Shown here: positions 1 to 5,675 of the stretch, piece after piece | Layout: every line of letters begins with the position of its first letter | Numbering within the stretch: position 1 is the stretch's first letter | From: CAZGSV01 sp964528605 | GTDB lineage: Bacteria; Armatimonadota; Zipacnadia; CAZGSV01 | Direction of reading: 5' to 3' | NCBI GenBank assembly: GCA_964528605.1 | Contig: CAZGSV010000148.1 | Span: 1 to 6,605 of the forward strand | DNA length: 6,605 nucleotides | Notes under the pieces: model-generated | Seen by the model: the letters and a program-made list of their open reading frames with translations, nothing else | Database searches by the model: none | What the model was told of the DNA's origin: nothing | Translations under genes and position numbers: made by a program

Positions 1-209
1 GGATGGTGTGCCTGGACCTGGTGCCCGCGATCCACTTCCTGCCGGAATACTCAGTCGGGGAAGTGCTCGAGTTCACCCGCCGGGTGATAGACATGTTCGC
101 GCCGCGGCTGATACTGGGCGTCTCGGACGAGATATCCCAAGTGGGCCAAATCGAGAAGATAGAGGCCATCGGGGAACTCGTGGACAGCATCTGCGGGTTG
201 GCGGACTAG
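1..209 (+). CDS. Uroporphyrinogen decarboxylase-fold protein, C-terminal end (partial)
   Basis: Only the last 68 or so residues are inside the window; codons are in phase from base 3, the first being ATG, and the gene probably starts upstream of the window. The visible part contains LVPAIHFLPEYS, then FAPRLILGVSDEI, then a closing helix IEKIEAIGELVD. This resembles the end of the URO-D/MtaA/CmuA superfamily, where a beta strand ending in a 'LG.SDE' turn precedes the last helix of the barrel. Members either decarboxylate uroporphyrinogen III or move methyl groups to or from corrinoid proteins. Environmental high-GC bacteria carry many divergent paralogues of unknown substrate, and the 'ILGVSDE' form looks like one of these rather than HemE. 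Substrate cannot be decided from this fragment. The gene ends in TAG, 305 bases before the regulator, and shows no link to the stress operon. Confidence 0.72.
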   Translation, partial: MVCLDLVPAIHFLPEYSVGEVLEFTRRVIDMFAPRLILGVSDEISQVGQIEKIEAIGELVDSICGLAD

Positions 210-230
210 CGGGGCGGGCTTGGGGGAGTC

Positions 231-357
231 GTCTCAGAGCACGCCGTGCCCGCTGCTCAAGGAGGCGGACCCCGCCGAGGCGGGGTCCCTACCACCCGGT
301 GCGAACGCGGCGTGGACGGAGGCGCGCATTCCTGTCCCCAGCAGCAGGTTCTGAGAC
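231..357. other. Nested complementary arms: possible structured RNA or small palindromic element
   Basis: Bases 231-240 (GTCTCAGAGC) can pair with 348-357 (GTTCTGAGAC) over ten positions with one G-U wobble. Inside this, 241-248 can pair with 306-313, also with one wobble, enclosing the perfect palindrome at 267-288. Bases 314-319 can pair with 332-337 with one G-U pair. Together these could form a three-way junction in RNA, or mark a short element bounded by inverted ends. No convincing target-site duplication flanks it, and it matches no riboswitch or RNA family that I recognise. Stems of this length are expected by chance in GC-rich DNA, so only the nesting makes it noteworthy. It lies upstream of the regulator promoter and so would not be in that leader. 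Confidence 0.3.
267..288. repeat. GC-rich perfect palindrome (possible terminator or REP-like element)
   Basis: GGACCCCGC at 267-275 and GCGGGGTCC at 280-288 form a perfect nine-base-pair stem around a CGAG tetraloop. It lies 57 bases after the UroD-like stop, where a terminator could sit, but it is followed by CTACCACCC rather than a T run, so classical intrinsic termination is not supported. Short palindromes of this composition followed by 'CTACC' look like REP-type intergenic repeats of high-GC genomes. Copy number cannot be judged from one window. Confidence 0.6.
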
Positions 358-444
358 AGACCGGTTTCGGCTCGCCGTGAGGTGCTTGGGGGCAGCGGCG
401 GGCCAGAGGAGGGGCGCCGAGGAACGGGAAAACCGGAAAAGGGC

Positions 445-472
445 TTGACTTCGGGGCTATTCTGGATATACT
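445..472 (+). promoter_or_regulatory. Sigma70-type promoter of the perR-led stress operon
   Basis: A -35 box TTGACT (445-450) is separated by 16 bases from a -10 box TATACT (467-472). Each box differs from the consensus hexamer by one base. Transcription would start near 479-480, giving a leader of about 35 bases before the regulator ATG at 515. The stretch is visibly more AT-rich than its surroundings. It is the best promoter-like sequence seen in the gap and the only one found ahead of the four co-directional stress genes. Confidence 0.68.
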
Positions 473-487
473 TGGTAACAGTTACTA
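473..487. promoter_or_regulatory. Fur/PerR-type operator over the start of transcription
   Basis: TGGTAAC-A-GTTACTA is an inverted repeat in the 7-1-7 layout used by Fur-family repressors, with six of seven arm positions complementary; the inner GTAAC-A-GTTAC (475-485) is perfect. It begins directly after the -10 box and covers the predicted transcription start, so bound repressor would block initiation. The arms differ from the Bacillus PerR box, which is richer in A and T, so the regulator's preference is inferred from position and symmetry. The simplest reading is autoregulation by the PerR-like protein encoded next, with co-regulation of the downstream genes. Confidence 0.6.
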
Positions 488-514
488 TTCTCATCACTGA
501 AGGCCGGTCGGCAA

Positions 515-940
515 ATGCCTCGCGCGGGAACCCGAAGACTATGGATGACGCAGCAGCGTCGAGTTATCCTCGAGGAACTCCGGAAGGTGACCTCGCACCC
601 CACCGCCGATCAGATCTACGAGATGGTGCGCCGGCGCCTTCCCCGTGTCAGTCTGGGCACCGTGTACCGCAACCTCGAGGTGCTCAGCGAACGGGGAGTG
701 ATACGAACCCTGGAGTGGAGCGGCATGCCCAGGCGGTTCGACGGGAACCCAGGCACCCACTATCATGTTAGGTGTGTCCGGTGTGGCAGGGCGGAGGATG
801 TGGATGTGAGACCCCTGAGCGTCATTGAGGAAGCCGCCCGTAGCGTGAGCGACTACCAGGTCATCGGCCACCGCGTGGAAGTGATGGGCATCTGTCCGCA
901 GTGTAGGGGAGAAGCGCAGCAACGGGGCAAGCAACCCTGA
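515..940 (+). CDS. perR: PerR-like peroxide-sensing transcriptional repressor (Fur family)
   Basis: A 141-residue Fur-family protein: an N-terminal winged helix (about residues 10-70, with TQQRRVILEEL, HPTADQIY and SLGTVYRNLEVL) and a C-terminal dimerisation and metal-binding domain. Aligned with Bacillus PerR, all five regulatory-metal ligands are present: H28, D76 (in RFD), H82 and H84 (in HYH), and D95. In PerR, metal-catalysed oxidation of the histidines equivalent to H28 and H82 releases the repressor from DNA. The aspartate at D95 favours PerR over Fur, which is an established distinction. C87/C90 and C127/C130 form the structural Cys4 zinc site. ATG 515 has a modest GAAGG at 499-503; an alternative ATG at 545 (residue 11) has no clear binding site but begins just before the conserved TQQRR. 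Rubrerythrin follows 21 bases later. The target set is inferred from gene order and the operator at 473-487. Confidence 0.9.
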   Translation: MPRAGTRRLWMTQQRRVILEELRKVTSHPTADQIYEMVRRRLPRVSLGTVYRNLEVLSERGVIRTLEWSGMPRRFDGNPGTHYHVRCVRCGRAEDVDVRPLSVIEEAARSVSDYQVIGHRVEVMGICPQCRGEAQQRGKQP

Positions 941-961
941 CACCCGAGAGGAGGAAGAGCA

Positions 962-1534
962 ATGGCATTGAAGGGCAGCAAGACCGAACGGAATCTGTTG
1001 ACCGCGTTTGCGGGTGAGTCGCAGGCAAGGAACCGCTACACCTACTTCGCCAGTCAGGCGCGTAAGGATGGCTTCATCCAGATCGCCGACATCTTCGAGG
1101 AGACCGCGAACCAGGAAAGGGAGCACGCTAAGCGGTTCTTCTCCTTCTTAGAGGGAGGTGAGGTGGAGATCCAGGCCGCTTTCCCCGCGGGAGTCATCGG
1201 CGCCACCCTTGACAACCTGAAGGCGGCCGCCGCGGGGGAGCACTACGAGTGGACGCAGATGTACCCGTCCTTCGCTCAGGTCGCGCAGGAGGAAGGCTTC
1301 GGACAGGTGGCCGCGCTGTTCACAGCCATCGCTGTGGCCGAGAAGCAGCACGAAAAGCGCTACCTCGGACTGGCCGCCAACGTGGAGGCGGGCACGGTCT
1401 TCAAGAAGGAGCAAGAAGTGGTGTGGCGCTGCCGCAACTGCGGCTATCTCCACGCCGGCAAGGAAGCCCCCAAGTTGTGCCCCGCCTGCGCCCATCCGCA
1501 GGCCCACTTTGAATTGCTCGCCGAGAACTGGTAA
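962..1534 (+). CDS. rbr: Rubrerythrin (non-haem di-iron peroxidase)
   Basis: A complete 190-residue classical rubrerythrin, a cytoplasmic enzyme that reduces hydrogen peroxide to water with electrons passed through its own rubredoxin domain. The four-helix ferritin-like domain (about 1-145) carries the expected di-iron ligands: E19, E52 and H55 (ExxH), E93 and E96, and E127 and H130 (ExxH). The C-terminal rubredoxin-type domain has C157-x2-C160 and C173-x2-C176 for one FeS4 iron, followed by the usual FELL closing strand. GAGGAGG at 948-954 lies 7 bases before the ATG, supporting the start. Length and domain order match the family with no missing residue. It sits between the PerR-like regulator and the peroxiredoxin, consistent with a peroxide-induced role. 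The usual donor (rubredoxin or an NADH-rubredoxin reductase) is not in this window. Confidence 0.96.
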   Translation: MALKGSKTERNLLTAFAGESQARNRYTYFASQARKDGFIQIADIFEETANQEREHAKRFFSFLEGGEVEIQAAFPAGVIGATLDNLKAAAAGEHYEWTQMYPSFAQVAQEEGFGQVAALFTAIAVAEKQHEKRYLGLAANVEAGTVFKKEQEVVWRCRNCGYLHAGKEAPKLCPACAHPQAHFELLAENW

Positions 1535-1575
1535 CCGGCGCCAGTCCGTCCGCGCGCTGAAAGGAGCAAGGGAAG

Positions 1576-2670
1576 ATGTGTGAGCAAGGCGGCAGGCTGC
1601 CTCTGATCGGCGAAAAGGCGCCGTCCTTCAGGGCGGACACGACCCAGGGCCCCATCAACTTCCCTGAGGAGTACCAGGGCAAGTGGGTCATCTTCTTCTC
1701 CCATCCTGCCGACTTTACCCCAGTTTGCACCACGGAGTTCATGACCTTCGCCAGCATGCAGGACGAGTTCAAGGCGCTCAACGCCGAACTGCTGGGGCTG
1801 TCCATTGACAGCAACTTCAGTCACATCGCCTGGTTGCGCACCATCCAGGAAAAGATCGAGTTCAAGGGGATGAAGAACGTCCAGGTGAAGTTCGCGCTCA
1901 TCAGCGACGTGTCCATGGAAGTGGCCAAGAAGTACGGAATGCTGCAGCCTTCGGCGAGCACTACCCAGGCTGTCCGCGCGGTCTTCCTCATAGACCCGCA
2001 GGCTACCATCCGGGCCATCCTCTACTACCCCATGACCAACGGGCGCAATATGGAGGAGATCAAGCGCCTGCTCATCGCCATGCAGCACAGTGACGAGTTC
2101 AAGGTAGCCACCCCCGCCAACTGGCAGCCGTGCCAGGACGTCATTATCCCAGCGCCCGGCTCTTGTGGCGCGGCCAGCGAGCGCGTGCAGGGGGCCGGCG
2201 CCGACTATTACTGCCTCGAGTGGTTTCTATGCCTGAAGAAGTGCCCCCATGAGGCTAAGTGGCGGGTGCAGCGCGTAAGGAAAGGAGCGGAGGCGATGCC
2301 TGAGAGACTGCAGCTGTTCAAGTGCGAAGAGTGCGCCAGTATCGTCGAGGTGCTGCACGCCGGCGCCTGTGAGCCGGTGTGCTGCGACAAGCCGATGAGG
2401 CTGCTGGTGGAGAACGCGGTGGACGCAACCAAGGAGAAGCACGTGCCGGTAGTGGAGAAGGCGGCGCACGGCGTTACGGTGAAGGTGGGGAGCGTTCCCC
2501 ATCCCATGGAGGAGAAGCATTACATCGAGTGGGTACAGGTGGTGGCGGACAGCAAGGCCTACCGGCAGTTCCTACAGCCGGGAGCCGCCCCACAAGTCAC
2601 CTTCTGCATCGAGGGCGCCCAGATCGTGGCGCGCGCCTACTGCAACCTGCACGGGCTCTGGAGGAACTGA
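1576..2670 (+). CDS. Peroxiredoxin fused to desulfoferrodoxin-type superoxide reductase
   Basis: One open frame of 364 codons joins two complete enzymes. Residues 1-223 are a Prx6/archaeal-type peroxiredoxin: peroxidatic C51 in PADFTPVC, conserved R134 in the AVRAVFLIDP strand, and C213-x5-C219 in CLEWFLC, which matches the resolving-cysteine region of Aeropyrum Tpx. Residues 241-364 are a full 124-residue class I superoxide reductase. In domain numbering, C10, C13, C29 and C30 bind the rubredoxin-like centre I iron. H49, H69, H75, C116 and H119 bind the catalytic centre II iron, with the active-site E47-K48 pair present. Superoxide reductase makes hydrogen peroxide and peroxiredoxin removes it, so the pairing is chemically sensible. 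The start has AAGGAG at 1561-1566. Residues 224-240 look like translated intergenic DNA: they encode an internal AAAGGAG 8 bases before ATG 2296, and the five-C run at 2244-2248 precedes stops in both other frames. A real fusion and an indel-joined gene pair both remain possible; each domain assignment is very secure. Confidence 0.88.
   Translation: MCEQGGRLPLIGEKAPSFRADTTQGPINFPEEYQGKWVIFFSHPADFTPVCTTEFMTFASMQDEFKALNAELLGLSIDSNFSHIAWLRTIQEKIEFKGMKNVQVKFALISDVSMEVAKKYGMLQPSASTTQAVRAVFLIDPQATIRAILYYPMTNGRNMEEIKRLLIAMQHSDEFKVATPANWQPCQDVIIPAPGSCGAASERVQGAGADYYCLEWFLCLKKCPHEAKWRVQRVRKGAEAMPERLQLFKCEECASIVEVLHAGACEPVCCDKPMRLLVENAVDATKEKHVPVVEKAAHGVTVKVGSVPHPMEEKHYIEWVQVVADSKAYRQFLQPGAAPQVTFCIEGAQIVARAYCNLHGLWRN
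2281..2298 (+). promoter_or_regulatory. Internal ribosome binding site and ATG for the superoxide reductase domain
   Basis: AAAGGAG at 2281-2287 is followed by 8 bases and ATG at 2296-2298, exactly where a stand-alone desulfoferrodoxin would begin. The site lies within the peroxiredoxin-superoxide reductase frame and is as strong as those of the neighbouring genes. It implies either that the free reductase is also made, or that the two genes were separate until recently. Confidence 0.65.
2296..2670 (+). CDS. dfx: Desulfoferrodoxin-type superoxide reductase, alternative start inside the fused frame
   Basis: This is the 3' part of the 1576-2670 frame, listed separately because it has its own ATG and ribosome binding site and equals the normal length of a class I (2Fe) superoxide reductase at 124 residues. 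The N-terminal desulforedoxin-like domain has C10-x2-C13 and the adjacent C29-C30 pair. The catalytic immunoglobulin-like domain has E47-K48-H49, H69, H75 and the closing C116-x2-H119 motif. The enzyme reduces superoxide to hydrogen peroxide without producing oxygen, using electrons usually supplied by rubredoxin. If the five-C run at 2244-2248 is miscalled by one base, this would be the true, independent gene, with the peroxiredoxin ending near 2252 or 2278. If the sequence is right, it may still be an internal translation product. Confidence 0.5.
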   Translation: MPERLQLFKCEECASIVEVLHAGACEPVCCDKPMRLLVENAVDATKEKHVPVVEKAAHGVTVKVGSVPHPMEEKHYIEWVQVVADSKAYRQFLQPGAAPQVTFCIEGAQIVARAYCNLHGLWRN

Positions 2671-2672
2671 CC

Positions 2673-3215
2673 ATGATCGGCGACAAGATGGTCGAGGCTA
2701 TCAACAAGCAACTCAATGCGGAGTTGTATTCGGGGTATCTGTACGTCTCGATGTCCGCCTACTTTGAGCCCCTGGACCTGCCCGGCTTCGCCCACTGGAT
2801 GCGCGCGCAAGCGCAGGAAGAACTCCTGCACGCGATGAAGTTCTACCACTATCTGGTGGACAAGGACGCGCGGGTGGCGGTGCTCCCCATCGAGCAGCCA
2901 CCGACGGAATGGGACTCGCCGCTGGCGGTATTCCAGCATGCTTACGAGCACGAGCAGAAGGTCAGCGGTCTGATCAACGCGCTGGTGGAGCGGGCCATGT
3001 CGGAGCGCGACTTTGCCACCAACGTGGTGCTGCAATGGTTCGTTAACGAGCAGATCGAGGAGGAGGCCTCGGCCAGGGCGGTGGTCCAGCAACTGAAGCG
3101 GGCCGGCGCCTCCAACGAAGCGTTGATGCTGTTGGACCGCGAACTAGCGGCGCGCGTCCCGCTCTTTGTGCTGCCCCTCGTCCCAGGTCAGGCTGCCGGG
3201 GCAGGAGCGCCATAG
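2673..3215 (+). CDS. ftnA: Non-haem ferritin (FtnA type), iron storage
   Basis: A 180-residue bacterial ferritin subunit, expected to assemble into a 24-mer shell that oxidises ferrous iron and stores it as mineral. All ferroxidase-centre ligands fall at the same numbers as in E. coli FtnA: E17 (site A), E50 and H53 (ExxH), E94, and E126-Q127; Y24 and the site C residues E49 and E130 are also present. No haem-binding methionine is expected in this subgroup. The start at 2673 is set by GGAGGAAC just upstream and by alignment; the frame is open back to 2379, but that part overlaps the superoxide reductase and is noise. It begins 2 bases after the previous stop, so translational coupling is likely. 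The C-terminus carries about 15 extra residues rich in Ala, Gly and Pro compared with the E. coli protein. Placing iron storage with peroxide defence fits limitation of Fenton chemistry. The gene ends in TAG. Confidence 0.93.
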   Translation: MIGDKMVEAINKQLNAELYSGYLYVSMSAYFEPLDLPGFAHWMRAQAQEELLHAMKFYHYLVDKDARVAVLPIEQPPTEWDSPLAVFQHAYEHEQKVSGLINALVERAMSERDFATNVVLQWFVNEQIEEEASARAVVQQLKRAGASNEALMLLDRELAARVPLFVLPLVPGQAAGAGAP

Positions 3216-3335
3216 AGCAGCCAGCGCAGTGGTGGAGGTTAGGGCAAGAGAGGCGCAAGCCATTCGCGCTCGTCGCTGGCGTTCGGAACACTCGCGCTGT
3301 AGCCTGGTCTGACTGCGTCTGAGGGAGGTGCGGTC

Positions 3336-5675
3336 GTGCGCCTGTGTGTCATTGTCGTCATGCTGGCAGTGGGGTTATCGGTAGTGCGCTCAGCCGGGGC
3401 GGACCTGGAGCCGGTGTGGGAGTACGGGTTGGACTCCGAGATGTTCGCCGCGCCCACGCCACTACTGGGGCCAGCGGGCTCTGCCCGAGCCGCGGTGGTG
3501 ACAGCCAAGGCGGGGACCGTCTTCGCGCTGGATTCCGCCGGTAACCTTCTGTGGCAGTACAGGACACCCGGCAGGACGGTAGCGCCGGCCGCCGTGGGCG
3601 ACGTAGATGGCGACGCAGCGCCGGAGGTGGTCGTGGGTGACCAGACCGGCACGCTTTCCTGTCTGTCCCGCAGTGGACAGTTGCTCTGGCAGGCCCGGCT
3701 GCCGGCCGAGGTCCTCTGGGCCTGGCCTGCCATCGCCGACCTGGACGGTGATGGCCGCGGCGAGGTCGTCATCGCAGACAGTGGCGGATACCTCACTTGC
3801 CTGCGCGGCACCGGAGAAGTCCTGTGGCGGGTTCAGACCGGCGGCTCGTTCGGCTCCGGCCCGGCCATAGGTGACATCAACGGCGACCGGTCGCCGGAGG
3901 TCGTCATCGGGAGCGGCACTCGTCTCCTCTGCTTGGGAGCGGACGGCGCCTGGCTTTGGGAGCGTGTGTTCGCGGACAACTGCGAAGGCGCGCCCGTGCT
4001 CGTGGACCTCGACGGCGACCGGCAGGTTGAGATTCTCATCGGCACCAGCCGTGTGGACTCCCATCTTTACGCGCTCGACGGCGTGACGGCCGAGGTCGAG
4101 TGGCGCTTCAACGCCGGCGCCGGCATTGACTCCTCCATAGCGGTAGCAGACCTCAACCAGGACGGCTCTCTCGAGGTCATCTTCGGCGATGACAAAGCGG
4201 TGCTGCGCTGTCTTACTTCTCGGGGCGAACAGGTATGGAGTTATCTCTTTGAGGGCGCGCCTGGCCAGGGCCCTCGCATCCCTGCGGCGCCCGTCATCGG
4301 GGACGTGGACGGCGACGGCGCGCTGGAGGTGGTGTCCTCTGCGCACGACGGCCTCGAGATCATGGTCTTCGATGCCCACGGCTCCATTGAGGCGCGCCGT
4401 GAGTTGCCCAGCGGGTCTAATGGGTCCGCGCTCCTCATGCCGGGGCAGGATGGCAAAGTGCTGATAGTCGCCACCACCTATCGCGCGAAGCGCGTGATGG
4501 CGTTCTCGGCGGGCGGCGCGTGGAGCGAGCAAGCGGCGCCCTGGCCATGTATGCGGCTGACGAGTGAGATGAGCGGCTACCTAACTCCCAAGGCGATCGC
4601 GCGGCGAGAGTTCGGCGGCCTTGTGGCAGTCGCTCAGCCCCTGCCGCTCGCGCCCAGGCCGGCCGCTGAGTTGCAGGTCGGCTGGAACCCGGTGGAAGTG
4701 GAACTTCCGGCTGCCGGCCCCGGACGGCTCGTTCTTGCCGACGTCAAGTCTCCTTCAGGTGTCCATCACCGGGCGTGCCTGCGCCTCCCCGAGGACCAGC
4801 GTGAGGCCCTGCTCAGCTTTGAGGCCCTTTACGGCGGCGATTACGACCTCACCGTGCAGGCGGTCAGGCTTCCGGCTCAAGTGGAGGCCGTCGGGCAACT
4901 GCGCATGAGCCTAGTGCCCTTCAAGGCCATCCTGGACGCCGCCGACGCCATTCTGCCGCGGGTCGGAGGCCTGGAAACCGCGATGGCCGGCCGCAACGCG
5001 GCGGTCGAGCGCGCGCTCGGACGCGAGATCGCCCTGCTGGACGGGTTCATTGCCCCGCTGCGCAAGGGCGTCGCCGAGTTCAACGACCTCCCCCTAACGG
5101 CAAAACTCCAGCGCATCGCGCAGAGCGGATATGCGAAGCACGAACTCGAGCGGATGGCCAGGCTGGCGTCGCTGCTCGAGGGTCTGCCGGCGGAAGAGAC
5201 CGTTCGCCAGGTTCTCGCTTGGCCGGCGGCGAATCCCTGGGACCAGTTCGACCCGGAAGGGCTGCCGGCCGCGGCGCAGGTCTCTCAGGGCCTGCTCTTC
5301 AAGTGCCTCGGCGGCGAATGGGAATCGGGAGCGCTTAACCTGCTCAACCTCGGCGATGAGGACGTGGGCGTGCGCGTCGAAGTGGTGGCGCCCAAGGACG
5401 CCGGAGTGGAGCCTTTGCCCGCTGGCTGTTTGCAGGTACGGCAGGTGGTCGCGGTTCCCACCTCGACCAACAGCATGAGCCCTGACGCACTCGAGGAACT
5501 CGGCAGCGCCAGCGTGGTCGCCATCCCCGCCGGTCGCGCTCGCCAAGTATGGCTCACCGTGCGGACTCAAGGCCTGGCCCCCGGCACCTTTAGGGCCGAC
5601 CTCAGACTTCAACCCCTTACGCTGGTGCCTGAGACACGCACGGTGCCGGTCGCGGTATACGTCTCGCACGTTTAG
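3336..5675 (+). CDS. Secreted FG-GAP/PQQ-like beta-propeller protein with C-terminal sandwich region, ended by TAG
   Basis: A 779-residue exported protein. GTG 3336 is preceded by GGGAGGTG (3323-3330), and residues 1-22 form a signal peptide (MRL, hydrophobic CVIVVMLAVGLSVV, AGA cleavage box before D23). Residues about 30-405 form a beta-propeller. Six calcium-type DxDxD or DxNxD loops start at D89, D135, D180, D224, D272 and D323, 44-51 residues apart, each followed by a strand such as EVVVGD. PQQ-like 'LLWQ' strands alternate with them. A first blade without the loop (about 35-80) suggests seven blades, closing at the WPCMRLTSEMSG segment near 403. Residues 440-640 hold a mixed strand and helical stretch that I do not recognise. 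Residues about 660-779 look like the beta-sandwich that precedes DUF4091 barrels (GALNLLNLGDEDVGVRVEV, then AGRARQVWLTVRTQGLAPGTF). The frame continues after the TAG into that barrel, so this is probably the first two thirds of a longer protein. Ligand unknown. Confidence 0.85.
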   Translation: MRLCVIVVMLAVGLSVVRSAGADLEPVWEYGLDSEMFAAPTPLLGPAGSARAAVVTAKAGTVFALDSAGNLLWQYRTPGRTVAPAAVGDVDGDAAPEVVVGDQTGTLSCLSRSGQLLWQARLPAEVLWAWPAIADLDGDGRGEVVIADSGGYLTCLRGTGEVLWRVQTGGSFGSGPAIGDINGDRSPEVVIGSGTRLLCLGADGAWLWERVFADNCEGAPVLVDLDGDRQVEILIGTSRVDSHLYALDGVTAEVEWRFNAGAGIDSSIAVADLNQDGSLEVIFGDDKAVLRCLTSRGEQVWSYLFEGAPGQGPRIPAAPVIGDVDGDGALEVVSSAHDGLEIMVFDAHGSIEARRELPSGSNGSALLMPGQDGKVLIVATTYRAKRVMAFSAGGAWSEQAAPWPCMRLTSEMSGYLTPKAIARREFGGLVAVAQPLPLAPRPAAELQVGWNPVEVELPAAGPGRLVLADVKSPSGVHHRACLRLPEDQREALLSFEALYGGDYDLTVQAVRLPAQVEAVGQLRMSLVPFKAILDAADAILPRVGGLETAMAGRNAAVERALGREIALLDGFIAPLRKGVAEFNDLPLTAKLQRIAQSGYAKHELERMARLASLLEGLPAEETVRQVLAWPAANPWDQFDPEGLPAAAQVSQGLLFKCLGGEWESGALNLLNLGDEDVGVRVEVVAPKDAGVEPLPAGCLQVRQVVAVPTSTNSMSPDALEELGSASVVAIPAGRARQVWLTVRTQGLAPGTFRADLRLQPLTLVPETRTVPVAVYVSHV
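5673..5675 (+). other. In-frame TAG separating propeller/sandwich from barrel domain
   Basis: The TAG follows VAVYVSHV, a strand that normally runs directly into an LP-containing linker and the barrel in DUF4091 proteins. The next codons in the same frame encode LPTRTPASLCTW and then an uninterrupted barrel. No base is inserted or lost. Two other genes here (ending at 209 and 3215) use TAG as a normal stop, so general amber reassignment is unlikely. A nonsense mutation, a base error, or specific read-through are the alternatives. Confidence 0.75.

Noticed and set aside
382..771. Open frame overlapping the regulator promoter and coding region in another frame
   Set aside because: It runs through the promoter and through perR out of frame and has no recognisable domain.
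1444..2088. Antisense open frame opposite rubrerythrin and peroxiredoxin
   Set aside because: It overlaps two genes with complete catalytic motifs on the other strand and matches no family.
2379..2672. N-terminal extension of ferritin
   Set aside because: The frame is open back to 2379, but that stretch overlaps superoxide reductase coding sequence, and ferritin ligands align with E. coli numbering only from ATG 2673, which has a good ribosome binding site.
3216..3335. Terminator or promoter between ferritin and the propeller gene
   Set aside because: Only weak complementary segments (for example 3220-3226 with 3274-3280, 47 bases apart) are seen, with no T run and no convincing -35/-10 pair. 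The 7-base repeat at 3264-3270 and 3292-3298 is within chance.
3462..4532. Antisense open frame of 356 codons opposite the propeller
   Set aside because: Its repetitive character is the reverse reading of the FG-GAP repeats; no start signal or domain supports it.
5673..5675. Genome-wide reassignment of TAG as a sense codon
   Set aside because: The UroD-like gene and ferritin both end with TAG at their natural lengths, so TAG functions as a stop here.
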